NCBI RefSeq assembly: GCF_049965315.1
Contig: NZ_JBMFWL010000009.1
Coordinates: forward strand, 1 to 64,000
Origin: Acidithiobacillus_B sp049965315
GTDB taxonomy: Bacteria; Pseudomonadota; Gammaproteobacteria; Acidithiobacillales; Acidithiobacillaceae
Direction of reading: 5' to 3'
Length of the DNA: 64,000 bases
Made by a program: the position numbers and the translations under genes. A model generated the notes under the pieces. That model was not told where the DNA came from. It searched no databases and was given only the letters and a program-made list of their open reading frames with translations. Every line of letters begins with the position of its first letter. Within the stretch, counting starts at the first letter, position 1. This document shows positions 31,515 through 40,716 of the stretch, in pieces.

Positions 31515-32272
31515 GTGAGGCGTCGACTACCCATCTGTTGCTGATTCCTAGCTACAATCCCGGTCCAAAAGTATATGAAACCGTAGCATTGGCACGGCGG
31601 CAGTGGGATCCCGTATGGATCGTGGTGGATGGCAGCACCGACGGAACGGCTGCGGGGCTGGAGGCGCTGGCTGCCAAAGATAGCGGGTTACGCGTTCTTC
31701 AACGCACCAATAATCAGGGTAAAGGAGCGGCCGTGCTTTTCGGGCTGGATCAGGCCGCCTCGCAAGGGTACACCCATGTGCTGACGATGGACTCCGACGG
31801 CCAGCATCCCATGGAGGCCATTCCCGCGTTTATGGCGGCATCCCTGCAAAATCCGGAGGCCATGATCCTCGGGGTCCCGGTCTTCGATGCCAGTGCCCCA
31901 GCCTTGCGGGTAAAAGGCCGCAGGGTATCCAACTGGTGGGCCAACCTGGAGACGCTGGGGGGAGGCATTGGCGATTCCCTGTTTGGTTTTCGCGTCTATC
32001 CCATCGCGCCATTGCGGCAGTTGATGCACTCACAACGCTGGATGCGGCGCTTCGATTTCGATCCTGAGGCGGCGGTGCGCATGTCCTGGCGCGGTGTCAG
32101 AATCATCAATATGCCAGCGACGGTCCGCTACTTCCGCGCCGATGAGGGCGGGATCTCTCATTTTCGCTATCTGCGGGACAACCTGCTGCTTACCTGGATG
32201 CATACGCGGCTGTTCTTCGGTTTTCTGGTTCGTTTCCCCGTATTGTTGTGGCGTTACTGGTCAGGGCGGTAA
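31511..32272 (+). CDS. Glycosyltransferase family 2
   Basis: The 253-residue protein has the GT-A fold start LLLIPSYNPG, the nucleotide-binding IVVDGSTDGT and the metal-binding MDSDGQHP, plus a hydrophobic C-terminus with a likely membrane contact (FFGFLVRFPVLLWRYW). It resembles dolichol-phosphate-mannose-synthase-like enzymes of aryl polyene clusters and may glycosylate the pigment or its lipid carrier. It overlaps the acyltransferase by 4 bases and converges with the antiporter gene 7 bases away. Confidence 0.85.
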   Translation: MSEASTTHLLLIPSYNPGPKVYETVALARRQWDPVWIVVDGSTDGTAAGLEALAAKDSGLRVLQRTNNQGKGAAVLFGLDQAASQGYTHVLTMDSDGQHPMEAIPAFMAASLQNPEAMILGVPVFDASAPALRVKGRRVSNWWANLETLGGGIGDSLFGFRVYPIAPLRQLMHSQRWMRRFDFDPEAAVRMSWRGVRIINMPATVRYFRADEGGISHFRYLRDNLLLTWMHTRLFFGFLVRFPVLLWRYWSGR

Positions 32273-32279
32273 CTCCAGG

Positions 32280-33599
32280 TCAAACAGTTCTCCGACCACT
32301 GGCCATGGGAGCAGTGGCGGGAAGCTGCACCCCGGCGCGGGGTAACCAGACACGGAGAAAAGGTGTCGTGATGATGGTGCTGAAGATGGCCATGATCACC
32401 AGCATGGTGAAAACCTGCTGGGATATGGCACCCAAATCATAACCCACATTGATGACGATCAACTCCATTAATGCACGGGTATTCATCATGATGCCCATCA
32501 CTTTCGCCTGATGGTGGTTCAAGCCGGCAATCCGTGCCGCCCCATACGCACCGCCGAACTTGCCCACGGTCGCAAGGAGCAAGGTCAGTCCGCACCAACC
32601 CCAGAGTGACGCGCTATCCAATCCGCCAATATTGGTACGCAGGCCCGTATAAGTGAAGAAAATCGGCAGAAAGAAGACTAGCACAAAGGGGGAAACCCGC
32701 TCATTCCATGCCTTGACGAATTCATCTGCGTCATGCAGGATGACGCCCATGATAAACCCGCCAAAGATCGTAAAAATGCCCAATGAAGAGGTGACCAGTC
32801 CGGAAACGAATATGCTGATTAATATGATTCCCAATAAATGCGGAGTCAGCCTGCCTCCCGCGCTGAAGCGCCGGATCACCCATTTCATCAGCGGCCGGAT
32901 GCCGAATATCCAGATGATGATGAAAGCGAATACTAAAAAGACCTTGATGGCGAAGGCGATCGCCTCAAAATGGGACAGCGCCAGAGTCGTCACCAGCGCG
33001 AGCAGCAACCAGCCGACGACGTCATTTATCGCCGCAGCACTGATGGCGATGACTCCGAGCCGGGATCTGGTCATGCCGAATTCCATCATGATGCGGCCAA
33101 GGATAGGTACGGCTGTGATGGAAAACGCGGTAGCGATAAATAGCGCCGATGTCCACTGATTGGCTTGTGGGGAGAGCTTGGGCGCGCTGACCAGGGCGAA
33201 CCCTAGACCGAGGACGAATGGTACCAGCATGCTTGCTGCTGCCACCCATAACACCACATTCCGGTTCACCTTTTCCTTCAGATGGGAAAAATCGAATTCC
33301 AGGCCAATCTGAAACATCAATAGAATAAGCCCCAGTTGGGAAAGGGCATCTAGAGGCCCGGCAGGAATTGAATGAAAAATGTAATGGAAGGTGTCTGGCA
33401 GCAGTAGGCCGAGCAGTGACGGACCCAGCACGATTCCGGCGATGATTTCGCCAACCACCGCTGCCTGACCGATCCTGGAGGCGATCTCGCCACCCATCCG
33501 CGCAGCCAGTATAATGACGCTGAGTTGCAGCAATGTGAAAAAGATCAGCAGCTCGGACTTCTGTGCCGGCAGATCGAAAACATGACTAAGAATACTCAT
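32280..33599 (-). CDS. CPA2-type cation:proton antiporter
   Basis: The 439-residue protein has about 12-13 membrane helices and the pattern of the Kef/NapA family: AAVVGEIIAGIVLGPSLLG, LILLMFQIGLEFD, TAFSITAVPILGRI, INDVVGWLLL and MMNTRALMELIVINVGYDLG. It exchanges Na+ or K+ for H+ across the inner membrane. It is the last gene of the minus-strand ketosynthase operon, 15 bases after fabG, so it is probably co-expressed with pigment synthesis. No RCK or TrkA-N regulatory domain is present. Confidence 0.87.
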   Translation of the reverse strand: MSILSHVFDLPAQKSELLIFFTLLQLSVIILAARMGGEIASRIGQAAVVGEIIAGIVLGPSLLGLLLPDTFHYIFHSIPAGPLDALSQLGLILLMFQIGLEFDFSHLKEKVNRNVVLWVAAASMLVPFVLGLGFALVSAPKLSPQANQWTSALFIATAFSITAVPILGRIMMEFGMTRSRLGVIAISAAAINDVVGWLLLALVTTLALSHFEAIAFAIKVFLVFAFIIIWIFGIRPLMKWVIRRFSAGGRLTPHLLGIILISIFVSGLVTSSLGIFTIFGGFIMGVILHDADEFVKAWNERVSPFVLVFFLPIFFTYTGLRTNIGGLDSASLWGWCGLTLLLATVGKFGGAYGAARIAGLNHHQAKVMGIMMNTRALMELIVINVGYDLGAISQQVFTMLVIMAIFSTIITTPFLRVWLPRAGVQLPATAPMASGRRTV

Positions 33600-33614
33600 G
33601 GAAGGTTCCCAGGT

Positions 33615-34337
33615 TCATGTCATGGCGCCATTGATGGAAATGATTTGGCCACTGATGTAGGCGGCTTGTTCCGAAACAAGAAATCCAACCAGATCGGCCA
33701 CTTCCTCGGGCCGTCCGGCACGCTTCATCGGCACGATTTGCGCGATGGCGTCGGTAGCGAAGGCATCCGCGCTCATTTCCGTCGCGATGATGCCAGGCGC
33801 CACGGCGTTGACGGTAATCCCGCGGCTGGCGACCTCCAGCGCCAGGGACTTGGTGGCCGCATGCAGCGCACCTTTGGCCGCCGAATAATTGACCTGACCG
33901 CGATTACCCGTTAACGCGGCCACCGAGGTGATATTGATGATGCGTCCCCAGCGAGTGCGGATCATGGGCATGAGTACGGCCTGCGTTACATGGAAGAATC
34001 CATTCAGTGATACGTCTATCACGTCCTGCCATTGCCGCGCGCTGAGGGCCGGGAAGACCGCATCGTCATGAATGCCGGCATTATTGACCAGGATCTGGAT
34101 GGGCCCGGCTTCGAGCAAATCCTGCAAGGCCAGAGCGGTAGCCTGTGCATCGGTGACATCGAAAGCCGAAACGGCCGCATCGCCACCCGCGGCGCAGATG
34201 GAATCTGCCAGAGCCCGGGCTTTCATCTGGTTGCGATGGGTATGGATAATGACCTGGAGGCCATCCGCCGCGAGTTTTTTGCAGATGGCAGCACCAATGC
34301 CGCCGCTACCTCCGGTGATAAGGGCGCGCTTAGACAT
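33615..34337 (-). CDS. 3-oxoacyl-ACP reductase of the aryl polyene cluster
   Basis: The 240-residue short-chain dehydrogenase has the NADP motif TGGSGGIG (8-15), NNAG, a catalytic Ser in NITSVAAL and YSAAK, all in FabG spacing. It probably reduces the 3-oxo group during each polyene extension. The start at 34337 is chosen from the FabG N-terminus MSKRALITGG; it overlaps the dehydratase by 8 bases. It is a cluster-specific copy rather than the housekeeping fabG, which normally sits with fabD and acpP. Confidence 0.9.
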   Translation of the reverse strand: MSKRALITGGSGGIGAAICKKLAADGLQVIIHTHRNQMKARALADSICAAGGDAAVSAFDVTDAQATALALQDLLEAGPIQILVNNAGIHDDAVFPALSARQWQDVIDVSLNGFFHVTQAVLMPMIRTRWGRIINITSVAALTGNRGQVNYSAAKGALHAATKSLALEVASRGITVNAVAPGIIATEMSADAFATDAIAQIVPMKRAGRPEEVADLVGFLVSEQAAYISGQIISINGAMT

Positions 34338-34827
34338 GCGGCTCCTCCCGGACCTCCGCAGGAGGAAGAGGGGAATGCATCGCTGCAGCCGGATTGGCGT
34401 CCAAAAGAAGGGCCGCACGGCCATCCAGCAGCACGCAGCCCTGGCTCAGAACAGCGAAGCGGTATAGTAGACTGCCCTGGCCGGCCAGCTTTTCCGCTGT
34501 AATCGTGAGGTCACCGTCGATATCGTCAAGGCGCGATACGCGCAGGACGACATCGCGCACGCTGATGAGATAGCCTAGCTTCGCTGCACCCCCTTCTCCG
34601 GTTGTGGGGCATAATAATGCGCCATGGACGGCCATCGCCTGTGCGGCATATTCAATACCACAGGCGGCGCCGAGCCGTCCGTGGGCGCGAAGGGGCAATG
34701 TTTCCCATCGGTGGCTGGTGGCCGTGCAGGTAATGGTGCTTTCATCCCATCGCTCTACGGCATCGAGCAAATGCATGTCGCCCTGGTGCGGTATTTGTCC
34801 GGCAATCCACTGACGGTCTAGCGGCAT
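34330..34827 (-). CDS. 3-hydroxyacyl-ACP dehydratase-like hotdog protein
   Basis: The 165-residue protein has the ApeP/FabA-like pattern IPHQGDMHLLDAVERWD near residue 12 (with the likely catalytic His) and GIEYAAQAMAVHGAL near residue 57 (with an acidic partner). It should dehydrate the 3-hydroxyacyl chain to give each double bond of the polyene. It overlaps the neighbours on both sides by 8-10 bases, which indicates coupled translation. Confidence 0.82.
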   Translation of the reverse strand: MPLDRQWIAGQIPHQGDMHLLDAVERWDESTITCTATSHRWETLPLRAHGRLGAACGIEYAAQAMAVHGALLCPTTGEGGAAKLGYLISVRDVVLRVSRLDDIDGDLTITAEKLAGQGSLLYRFAVLSQGCVLLDGRAALLLDANPAAAMHSPLPPAEVREEPHV

Positions 34828-35633
34828 GGTGCTAGATCCACCGCCAAATGCGGCAAATTCACATAATCCAGGACGATGCGCCCGGCTTCGCCTCTCGCTA
34901 TGGCCTGAAGCAGAGGGAGGCAGCGTGCGGCAGGAATGGATCGGCGCAGGGCTTCGAGCGTATCATCATCCATGGTTTGCACTGGGGAGTCCGTAAATAA
35001 CGAATCTCCGCAAAAATCGAGTTGCGCGATCGTTTTCCCGGGATGTGGGGTGGCAGTCAGCAACAGCGCCACGGCAAAGGTATCCGGAACCGGACGGGCG
35101 TCGTACAGAGGGTGAGGGTAATCGCTATCGCAGGCTATCAATAAAACGGGGCGTTGCTCGCTCACCAGCAGCGTCATCGCTTCCAATAACCCGGCGGAGA
35201 AGCTCCCATCATAGGCGCTGACCACGGAGGACGGCGTCATGGCAGCCGCCGCAATGCCCCAATAACCGGAAATGGCATTGTGTACGGAATTATGAAACTG
35301 GGTGGGAGAAATCATGGTATCTCCCGACGCCAGCGCCGAACAGATGGCGTGGCAGATACGACCATCTCCCCCCGAGGAGGCAAATACCGATGCCGGATCT
35401 GCGGGCCGCACACCGGCCATGGCACAGGCCTCATGGCCCACCTGCAGCGCAGCCATGACTCCCGGGCTGGCACGGCGCCGCTCTGCCGGTGGCAACGAGG
35501 CAGGCGGTGATAATACGGTTTTCTGCTTTTGGTAGGGCGTTTGTCCGGCAAGTATGGCTAAACCTTGCGGCCAGTTGGTGAAGCCGGGGCCGAGCAGCCC
35601 TAACCCCTCAAGGTATGCACTTAGCAAGGTCAT
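34818..35633 (-). CDS. Ketosynthase-like chain-length factor (lacks active-site cysteine)
   Basis: The 271-residue protein matches the small KS-like partner found in aryl polyene clusters (PF13723 type): MTLLSAYLEGLGLLGPGF, then ASSGGDG, SPTQFHNSVHNAISGYWG and YDGSFSAGLLEA. The nucleophilic Cys of true ketosynthases is not present, and the C-terminal half of the thiolase fold is missing. It probably forms a heterodimer with the KS encoded 12 bases upstream and sets chain length. Confidence 0.85.
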   Translation of the reverse strand: MTLLSAYLEGLGLLGPGFTNWPQGLAILAGQTPYQKQKTVLSPPASLPPAERRRASPGVMAALQVGHEACAMAGVRPADPASVFASSGGDGRICHAICSALASGDTMISPTQFHNSVHNAISGYWGIAAAAMTPSSVVSAYDGSFSAGLLEAMTLLVSEQRPVLLIACDSDYPHPLYDARPVPDTFAVALLLTATPHPGKTIAQLDFCGDSLFTDSPVQTMDDDTLEALRRSIPAARCLPLLQAIARGEAGRIVLDYVNLPHLAVDLAPCR

Positions 35634-35645
35634 GACATCGTTTCG

Positions 35646-36839
35646 CTAAGTGGAACGGCCAAAGACCAGACTGCAGTTACTACCACCGAAACCGAAGGAA
35701 TTGCTTAATACATGGGAAACCCTTTGCCGCCGATTTGACGCAAGATATTGAATGTCCATCGTTGTATCTCTCTGCCCGGCTTCCGGGCCTGCCGGCATCA
35801 GGTCATGTTGGATGGCCAGCGCACAGATGACGGCCTCCAGCGCCCCGGCAGCACCCAAGGTGTGACCGGTGGCCCCCTTGGTGGAGCTGCATGGCGTTGC
35901 GGCGCCGAAGACGCCTGCTACCGCTTTGGCCTCGGCCGAATCATTATTGAGAGTGGCGGTGCCATGCAGATTGATATAATCGATGGCTGCGTGGCTTAGC
36001 CCGGCCGATGACAGCGCTTGCTCCATGGCCATGCGCGCTCCCAGTCCCTCGGGGTGGGGTGATGACATATGATGGGCATCGCTGGATTCACCAACACCCA
36101 ACAAAAGCACCGCATCGCCGTCGAGGCTGCCGGGCATGCGCTCCAGCAGCAGATAGGCGGCGGCCTCCCCCAGGGAGATGCCTTTACGATCGTCGCTGAA
36201 AGGCCGGCAGGGGCCGTCGGCCAGCAACCCCAGCGAATGAAAACCGTAGAGGGTAGTGGCGCATAATGAATCTACCCCGCCGACCACGGCGGCATCAATC
36301 AGCCCTGCGTCCAGCATGCGCTTTGCCGAGGCGAAGACCTTGGCGCTGGAGGAACAGGCGGAAGACACCGACATGGCCGGACCTTCGAGGCGCAATTTGC
36401 GCCGGATGAAGTCGGTTAGAGAGTATGGACTGTGGGTGGCGGCATAGACAAAATCCGCGGGCAGGTGGCCGCTAATTGGGTCACGGTGCCGAAATGCCCA
36501 CTCGGTCTGCAAAATGCCTGCAGTGCTGGTCCCCAGAAAAACGCCAATCCGCCCCCGGCCCCATCTCCTGGCGGCAGCATCCACTGCGTCGGCAAATCCG
36601 TCCTGGCGCAGGGCCAGTTGCGCCAGACGATTGTTGCGACAGTTGAAATCTCGTAGTTCCGGCTCCATTTCCTCATCGTCAACGGCGTCCACCTCGCCGA
36701 CCCAGGTATCAATATCGATGTCCTGGAAGGCGCAGCGCTGCAGCCCGCTCCGGCGCTGCAGCAGCGCGGCAAGGGTTGGGTCCAGACCGCGGCCGATGCA
36801 ACTCGTCGCAGTGAATCGTGATACCGATACAGGTAGCAT
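35646..36839 (-). CDS. Beta-ketoacyl-ACP synthase of the aryl polyene cluster
   Basis: The 397-residue protein has a complete FabF-like catalytic set: C162 in SSACSSSAKV, H292 in NLHGTAT, H326 in KGATGHTLGAAGALEA, and the C-terminal NSFGFGGSN. It should condense malonyl-ACP with the growing aryl polyene chain. It is the first gene of the minus-strand operon KS, chain-length factor, dehydratase, reductase, antiporter. A good promoter match lies about 35 bases upstream, and AAGG precedes the ATG by 4 bases. Confidence 0.93.
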   Translation of the reverse strand: MLPVSVSRFTATSCIGRGLDPTLAALLQRRSGLQRCAFQDIDIDTWVGEVDAVDDEEMEPELRDFNCRNNRLAQLALRQDGFADAVDAAARRWGRGRIGVFLGTSTAGILQTEWAFRHRDPISGHLPADFVYAATHSPYSLTDFIRRKLRLEGPAMSVSSACSSSAKVFASAKRMLDAGLIDAAVVGGVDSLCATTLYGFHSLGLLADGPCRPFSDDRKGISLGEAAAYLLLERMPGSLDGDAVLLLGVGESSDAHHMSSPHPEGLGARMAMEQALSSAGLSHAAIDYINLHGTATLNNDSAEAKAVAGVFGAATPCSSTKGATGHTLGAAGALEAVICALAIQHDLMPAGPEAGQRDTTMDIQYLASNRRQRVSHVLSNSFGFGGSNCSLVFGRST

Positions 36840-36874
36840 GTGCCTTATAAATCATAATAATAGACGATATGGAC

Positions 36875-36903
36875 ATTGTGATTGGGCGACCGATGAATGT
36901 CAA
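36875..36903 (-). promoter_or_regulatory. Sigma-70-type promoter for the ketosynthase operon
   Basis: On the minus strand a perfect TTGACA (36903-36898) is separated by 17 bases from CACAAT (36880-36875, four of six matches to TATAAT). The predicted transcript starts about 30 bases before the ketosynthase ATG. This is sequence matching only. Confidence 0.55.
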
Positions 36904-37106
36904 ACCGGGGCCGGTGGCCGCCTTTAGGACAAGTGGGGCGTGCTTACGTTTCCTTGCCGGGACGGCGCGGTGCGGGAGGAAGTCGGTGGCCAGCTATGGA
37001 AGCAAGGCAGCGGGGGTGTATGGGTGGCCGCCCCGGCGGCCGATAGGGCTTGGCGCTTTGTTTCGCGGGTTCTGTCACGCTCCGCCCAGGGGCCAGGGTC
37101 CACAGC

Positions 37107-37137
37107 TTGTGAACCGGATACCAATCTGGGGTAGAAT
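37107..37137 (+). promoter_or_regulatory. Possible promoter for the isolated ACP gene
   Basis: TTGTGA (37107-37112) and TAGAAT (37132-37137) are separated by 19 bases, slightly long. A GC-rich hairpin (GGGGG-ACA/TGT-TCCCC type stem, 37154-37173) lies in the leader between this site and the ACP start at 37257. The rest of the 417-base divergent interval 36840-37256 contains no supported gene. Confidence 0.35.
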
Positions 37138-37256
37138 TACCCAAATGGAACGGGGGGGACATCCATGTTCCCCTCCTAGCGGAGCTGGATCGTGCCCCTC
37201 AGGGCGTATCGCCACCTAATGTGCGGTTAAACATAAAGCAATGGAGATCATCAAAT

Positions 37257-37523
37257 ATGTACGGCCTTACGCCCCAGGAACTGGAGTTAAGTGCTCTAAT
37301 AATAGAGGCGCTGAATCTCCCCGTGAATCCGCAAGACGTTGATCCTGAAGCGCCATTATATGGCGGAACATTGGGGCTGGACTCCATTGATATCCTGGAG
37401 ATATCGATGGTCATCGCAAAGCAATACGGATTTATGATATCGAGCGACAATGACAACAAGGTAGAAATATTTAGTTGTTTGCGCAATCTCTGCGCTTATG
37501 TACAAACGCACAAGACCAAGTAG
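37257..37523 (+). CDS. Acyl carrier protein of the aryl polyene cluster
   Basis: The 88-residue protein has the ACP helix layout and the phosphopantetheine site S43 in GLDSIDILEI. It would carry the hydroxybenzoyl starter and the growing polyene. The ATG at 37257 has GGAG 10 bases upstream; the frame is open to 37221. It is the only ACP I find in the cluster and lies alone on the plus strand, convergent with the exporter gene and divergent from the ketosynthase. Many aryl polyene clusters have two adjacent ACPs instead. Confidence 0.88.
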   Translation: MYGLTPQELELSALIIEALNLPVNPQDVDPEAPLYGGTLGLDSIDILEISMVIAKQYGFMISSDNDNKVEIFSCLRNLCAYVQTHKTK

Positions 37524-37595
37524 AAAATCCTTCCCGCGCACGCCTTGGCCGGGGGTAGGCGAGGACCCGCCCGCCGCGTTTGGTGGAACCTGAGA

Positions 37596-39950
37596 TCAAG
37601 CTGCCGTGCGTTGAGAAAAACTGGCAGAGAATAGCAACGCCAGAACGACGCCCGGCGCGACGGTGGCACCGATGGCCTGTAGTACCGGAACCCCGGAAAA
37701 AGCGAGTGGCCCAAATCCCATGACGGTGGCGATGTTGGCGACGAGCAGGGAGGCCAGCGTACGCGGTGCGATCTCCCCGTGGGCCTGCCGGTCACCTTGA
37801 TCAAAAAAGAGTGCGTAGTTTGATCCGACGGCGACGATCAGCATGAGCCCGATCAGATTCATGATATTCAGCTCATAACCGAGCAATACGAACCCGGCAG
37901 CCACCGTCAGGACAGCCGCAATCAAAGGTAGCAGTATTCTCAAAACGCGCATCGGAGAGCGCAATACGAGCAATAATAGCAAGGCAATAAAAGCGACACC
38001 GGATAATGCTAGCCTAATCCCGTTTATCAGGTAACTTTTATACAATTGACTCGACGTGGCGGACAAGTCGATGAACATGGCACCCGCGACATGATGCCGG
38101 GCAAGGCTGGCACGCACGCGCTGCGCGTCCACTATGCCTGAAGCCGGTGCTTTGAGCGGTAGAATGGCGTCCCACCCGTTGCCGTGGCGGACGAGCATGC
38201 TGCTTACCAGCATCCCGAGGCCGCTGCCGCGCAGATCGGCAAGGGTGAGGGGTTTCAGCGTGCGTTGCGCCTCCGCTTCCTTGACGAATGGCGTGAACAG
38301 CGAAGCCTTTACCGGTAGGCCAGGCAAGGCTTCACGCAAACGCCTTTCCAGTTCATCTTGCGGTGGAATTGCCGCTTGCCGCTCCTGTTGCAAAGTGACG
38401 CTCGGCAAGTACCGGGCGGGACTTTCATAGCCGGCAATGACGTGATTTCCTACCAGCTCCTGGAGGGCGTTGCCGGCCTTTTCGGCCGCAGCCAGGGTGG
38501 CGTTGACGGTGGGCGCCGAAACGACAAGCAAATAGCCCCCTTCCGATACGCCCAAGTCAGCGCGCATCTGCGTATAGAGCCGTTGCTCCGCCGCTGGAAT
38601 CGGGCTAAGCGCGGATAGATCATAATTCCAAATCCTGTCGTGATGGATGATGAGGACGGCGCTCGCCGCGATCAGCAGCAACAGCACGGCCGGACGCATG
38701 GTTGAAAGAATACGTGTCAAGCGAAGCAGCTTTTCGCCGATGCTGCTCAGATCCCGTGATTGGAAATCATCCGGCAGCAGGGTTGGTAATACCAAGCGGG
38801 TGACGGCTGCCGCCGTAAGAAGCCCGGCGATTGCATAAACGCCGAGTTGTGCCAACCCCGGCAAATTCGAAAATAGCAGGCTGGCGAATCCGATGATCGA
38901 GGTGAGCACCCCTAACCTGACGGTCGGCCAATACTTCTGTACCCATCCTTCACTGCCAGTAGCCGATCGTCCGGACTGCACAAAAAAGTAAATGGAATAA
39001 TCCACGGCTTCGCCAATTAGTGCCGTACCAAACCCCAGAGTGATATCGTAGACCACGGCAAAGCCCAGCGCTACTGCAGCAATTCCGACAACTACCCCGG
39101 ATAATACCGGCACCAGACCCAAGATGAGCACGGTAGCGGAGCGATATACCAGCAATAGCAAGATGATGATAAGTGTTAGGCTGATGCTTGACATCAACTC
39201 CGCTGCGTGGACGATAGTATCGCGGGAGGCTACCGAAATTACCCCGACGCCAGTCATCACCAAGGCGGTGTTCGCGGCTGCGGACCCCGCTTCCGCTTTC
39301 ACGGCGGCAAATGCCGTTTGTATGCCCTTGATTGCTGCCTGCTGGGCATCCGTAGCGGAACCGGAAGCCCGGGTTTGCGCCAATATCAGGGCGCTCTTGC
39401 CGGAACGGGAGGACCACACGCCGTCGCGGGTCATCGGTCTGGCACCGCTCTCCATGGATTTGATCATCTGCACCGTGGCCCCGGTAGGATCACTAGGGAA
39501 CAGCGACTGGGCCATCTCGCCGCCTGGAGTGGCTAAAATATCAATGGCGTTGGCAATGGCATTGTGCAATCCGTCAACCGTAAAAAGCCTTGGATTGACG
39601 GTAGGGCTCAACAAATAACGATGGGAAAAAATATAATGAAACATCCGGGTATCGCCATTGCTGCTGCCGTTGTTGATGGAGGTAAAGGCAGCGTCACCCT
39701 GAAGTTCACGGACCAGATCATTGGAGAGCTTGGCGCGTAGGGCAGCGTCGCCCCCGTCAATGCGGATCATGATTTGGCGCGACAGCAAGCCTTGACGTAA
39801 TTGTTCGTTCAGGACTGCTTGCTGCGCGGTGGGTGACCGGGGCAGGAATTCCGAGAGATTTGCCGTAAATTCGGCAGCACTGATCACTAAGCCGCCGGCA
39901 AGCAAAATAACCAGCCATGCTGCAATGATGAAAAGACGGTTGTCCCTCAT
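37596..39950 (-). CDS. MMPL/RND-family exporter of the aryl polyene cluster
   Basis: The 784-residue protein has the duplicated RND layout: an N-terminal helix (LFIIAAWLVILLAGGLVIS), a large periplasmic loop, a first block of about five helices (residues 240-420), a second periplasmic loop, and a second helix block near the C-terminus. MMPL proteins of this type are conserved in aryl polyene and xanthomonadin clusters and are thought to move the lipid-linked pigment toward the outer membrane. It overlaps the LolA-like gene by 4 bases. Confidence 0.88.
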   Translation of the reverse strand: MRDNRLFIIAAWLVILLAGGLVISAAEFTANLSEFLPRSPTAQQAVLNEQLRQGLLSRQIMIRIDGGDAALRAKLSNDLVRELQGDAAFTSINNGSSNGDTRMFHYIFSHRYLLSPTVNPRLFTVDGLHNAIANAIDILATPGGEMAQSLFPSDPTGATVQMIKSMESGARPMTRDGVWSSRSGKSALILAQTRASGSATDAQQAAIKGIQTAFAAVKAEAGSAAANTALVMTGVGVISVASRDTIVHAAELMSSISLTLIIILLLLVYRSATVLILGLVPVLSGVVVGIAAVALGFAVVYDITLGFGTALIGEAVDYSIYFFVQSGRSATGSEGWVQKYWPTVRLGVLTSIIGFASLLFSNLPGLAQLGVYAIAGLLTAAAVTRLVLPTLLPDDFQSRDLSSIGEKLLRLTRILSTMRPAVLLLLIAASAVLIIHHDRIWNYDLSALSPIPAAEQRLYTQMRADLGVSEGGYLLVVSAPTVNATLAAAEKAGNALQELVGNHVIAGYESPARYLPSVTLQQERQAAIPPQDELERRLREALPGLPVKASLFTPFVKEAEAQRTLKPLTLADLRGSGLGMLVSSMLVRHGNGWDAILPLKAPASGIVDAQRVRASLARHHVAGAMFIDLSATSSQLYKSYLINGIRLALSGVAFIALLLLLVLRSPMRVLRILLPLIAAVLTVAAGFVLLGYELNIMNLIGLMLIVAVGSNYALFFDQGDRQAHGEIAPRTLASLLVANIATVMGFGPLAFSGVPVLQAIGATVAPGVVLALLFSASFSQRTAA

Positions 39951-40699
39951 GGAGCGGCCAATTTGACGATGGTTATCAGGGAACGATCGTGATTCGTTTT
40001 CACAATTTCAATGCTGGTTACTGTATCGTCGCTACCGTTGACCAGGATCTGTTGAATTACGTCAGCTACCCTTTTCTGTTTGGGAAGCATCGTCAGGGTC
40101 CAAGCGTCCGCGCTGCCGTTCAGGGAAAGACTAAAAAACTGCTCCAGCATCTGCCGGTTACCGGTCAATGTGCCACGTATGCTATCGATAAATGCCAGTA
40201 GTTCTGGGTGATCCTGCAGATGGATCTCCTGGTGATCGATGGTGAGCGTGTCACCTTGTACGAGCATGACCTCTGTTTTTGGCTTGAGGGTATGCATTTC
40301 CAAGGTATCCGGAGCGATGAAACGCAGCCTACCGGATGATTCTAACGGTTTTTCCAACATGGTTATGAATTTCTTCTCGACGAAGCCAGCGTGGCCGGAT
40401 TTAGTCTGTGCCAAGGAGCGCATCAACTGATCAATGTTCCATTCTGTGGCCTGGGCCGGCGGCATCAGCATGGCACTTAGGGCCATGAGTGCCAGCAGCG
40501 TCGCAAACCTTGGGGGGAAAAGTCTCCAACCGGCGAGAGATTCGCAGATATTCCTGCCGTCCGCTCCGAAGTTCCAGGCAGGGAACGAAGGCGAATCTCG
40601 CAACGTCATCCGGTTCGCGAGGAAGGTCTTCGCTAGATACCGGAGGATCATTGTCACGCGTATATTCAGCAGTTGCCGCAGCGCTGCGGGTTTGGCCAT
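39947..40699 (-). CDS. LolA-like periplasmic carrier protein
   Basis: The 250-residue protein contains a hydrophobic segment LLALMALSAMLMPPAQA (about 68-84), then a LolA-like domain with SGHAGFVEKKFITML, GRLRFIAPDTLEMHT and VQGDTLTIDHQEIHL. It probably ferries the pigment lipid across the periplasm. The ATG at 40699 has AGGGAG 8 bases upstream, but it puts about 60 residues before the signal segment, which is odd for a secreted protein. A later, unrecognised start cannot be excluded. It overlaps the MMPL exporter gene. Confidence 0.8.
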   Translation of the reverse strand: MAKPAALRQLLNIRVTMILRYLAKTFLANRMTLRDSPSFPAWNFGADGRNICESLAGWRLFPPRFATLLALMALSAMLMPPAQATEWNIDQLMRSLAQTKSGHAGFVEKKFITMLEKPLESSGRLRFIAPDTLEMHTLKPKTEVMLVQGDTLTIDHQEIHLQDHPELLAFIDSIRGTLTGNRQMLEQFFSLSLNGSADAWTLTMLPKQKRVADVIQQILVNGSDDTVTSIEIVKTNHDRSLITIVKLAAP

Positions 40700-40716
40700 C
40701 GGACTACTCCCTAACC

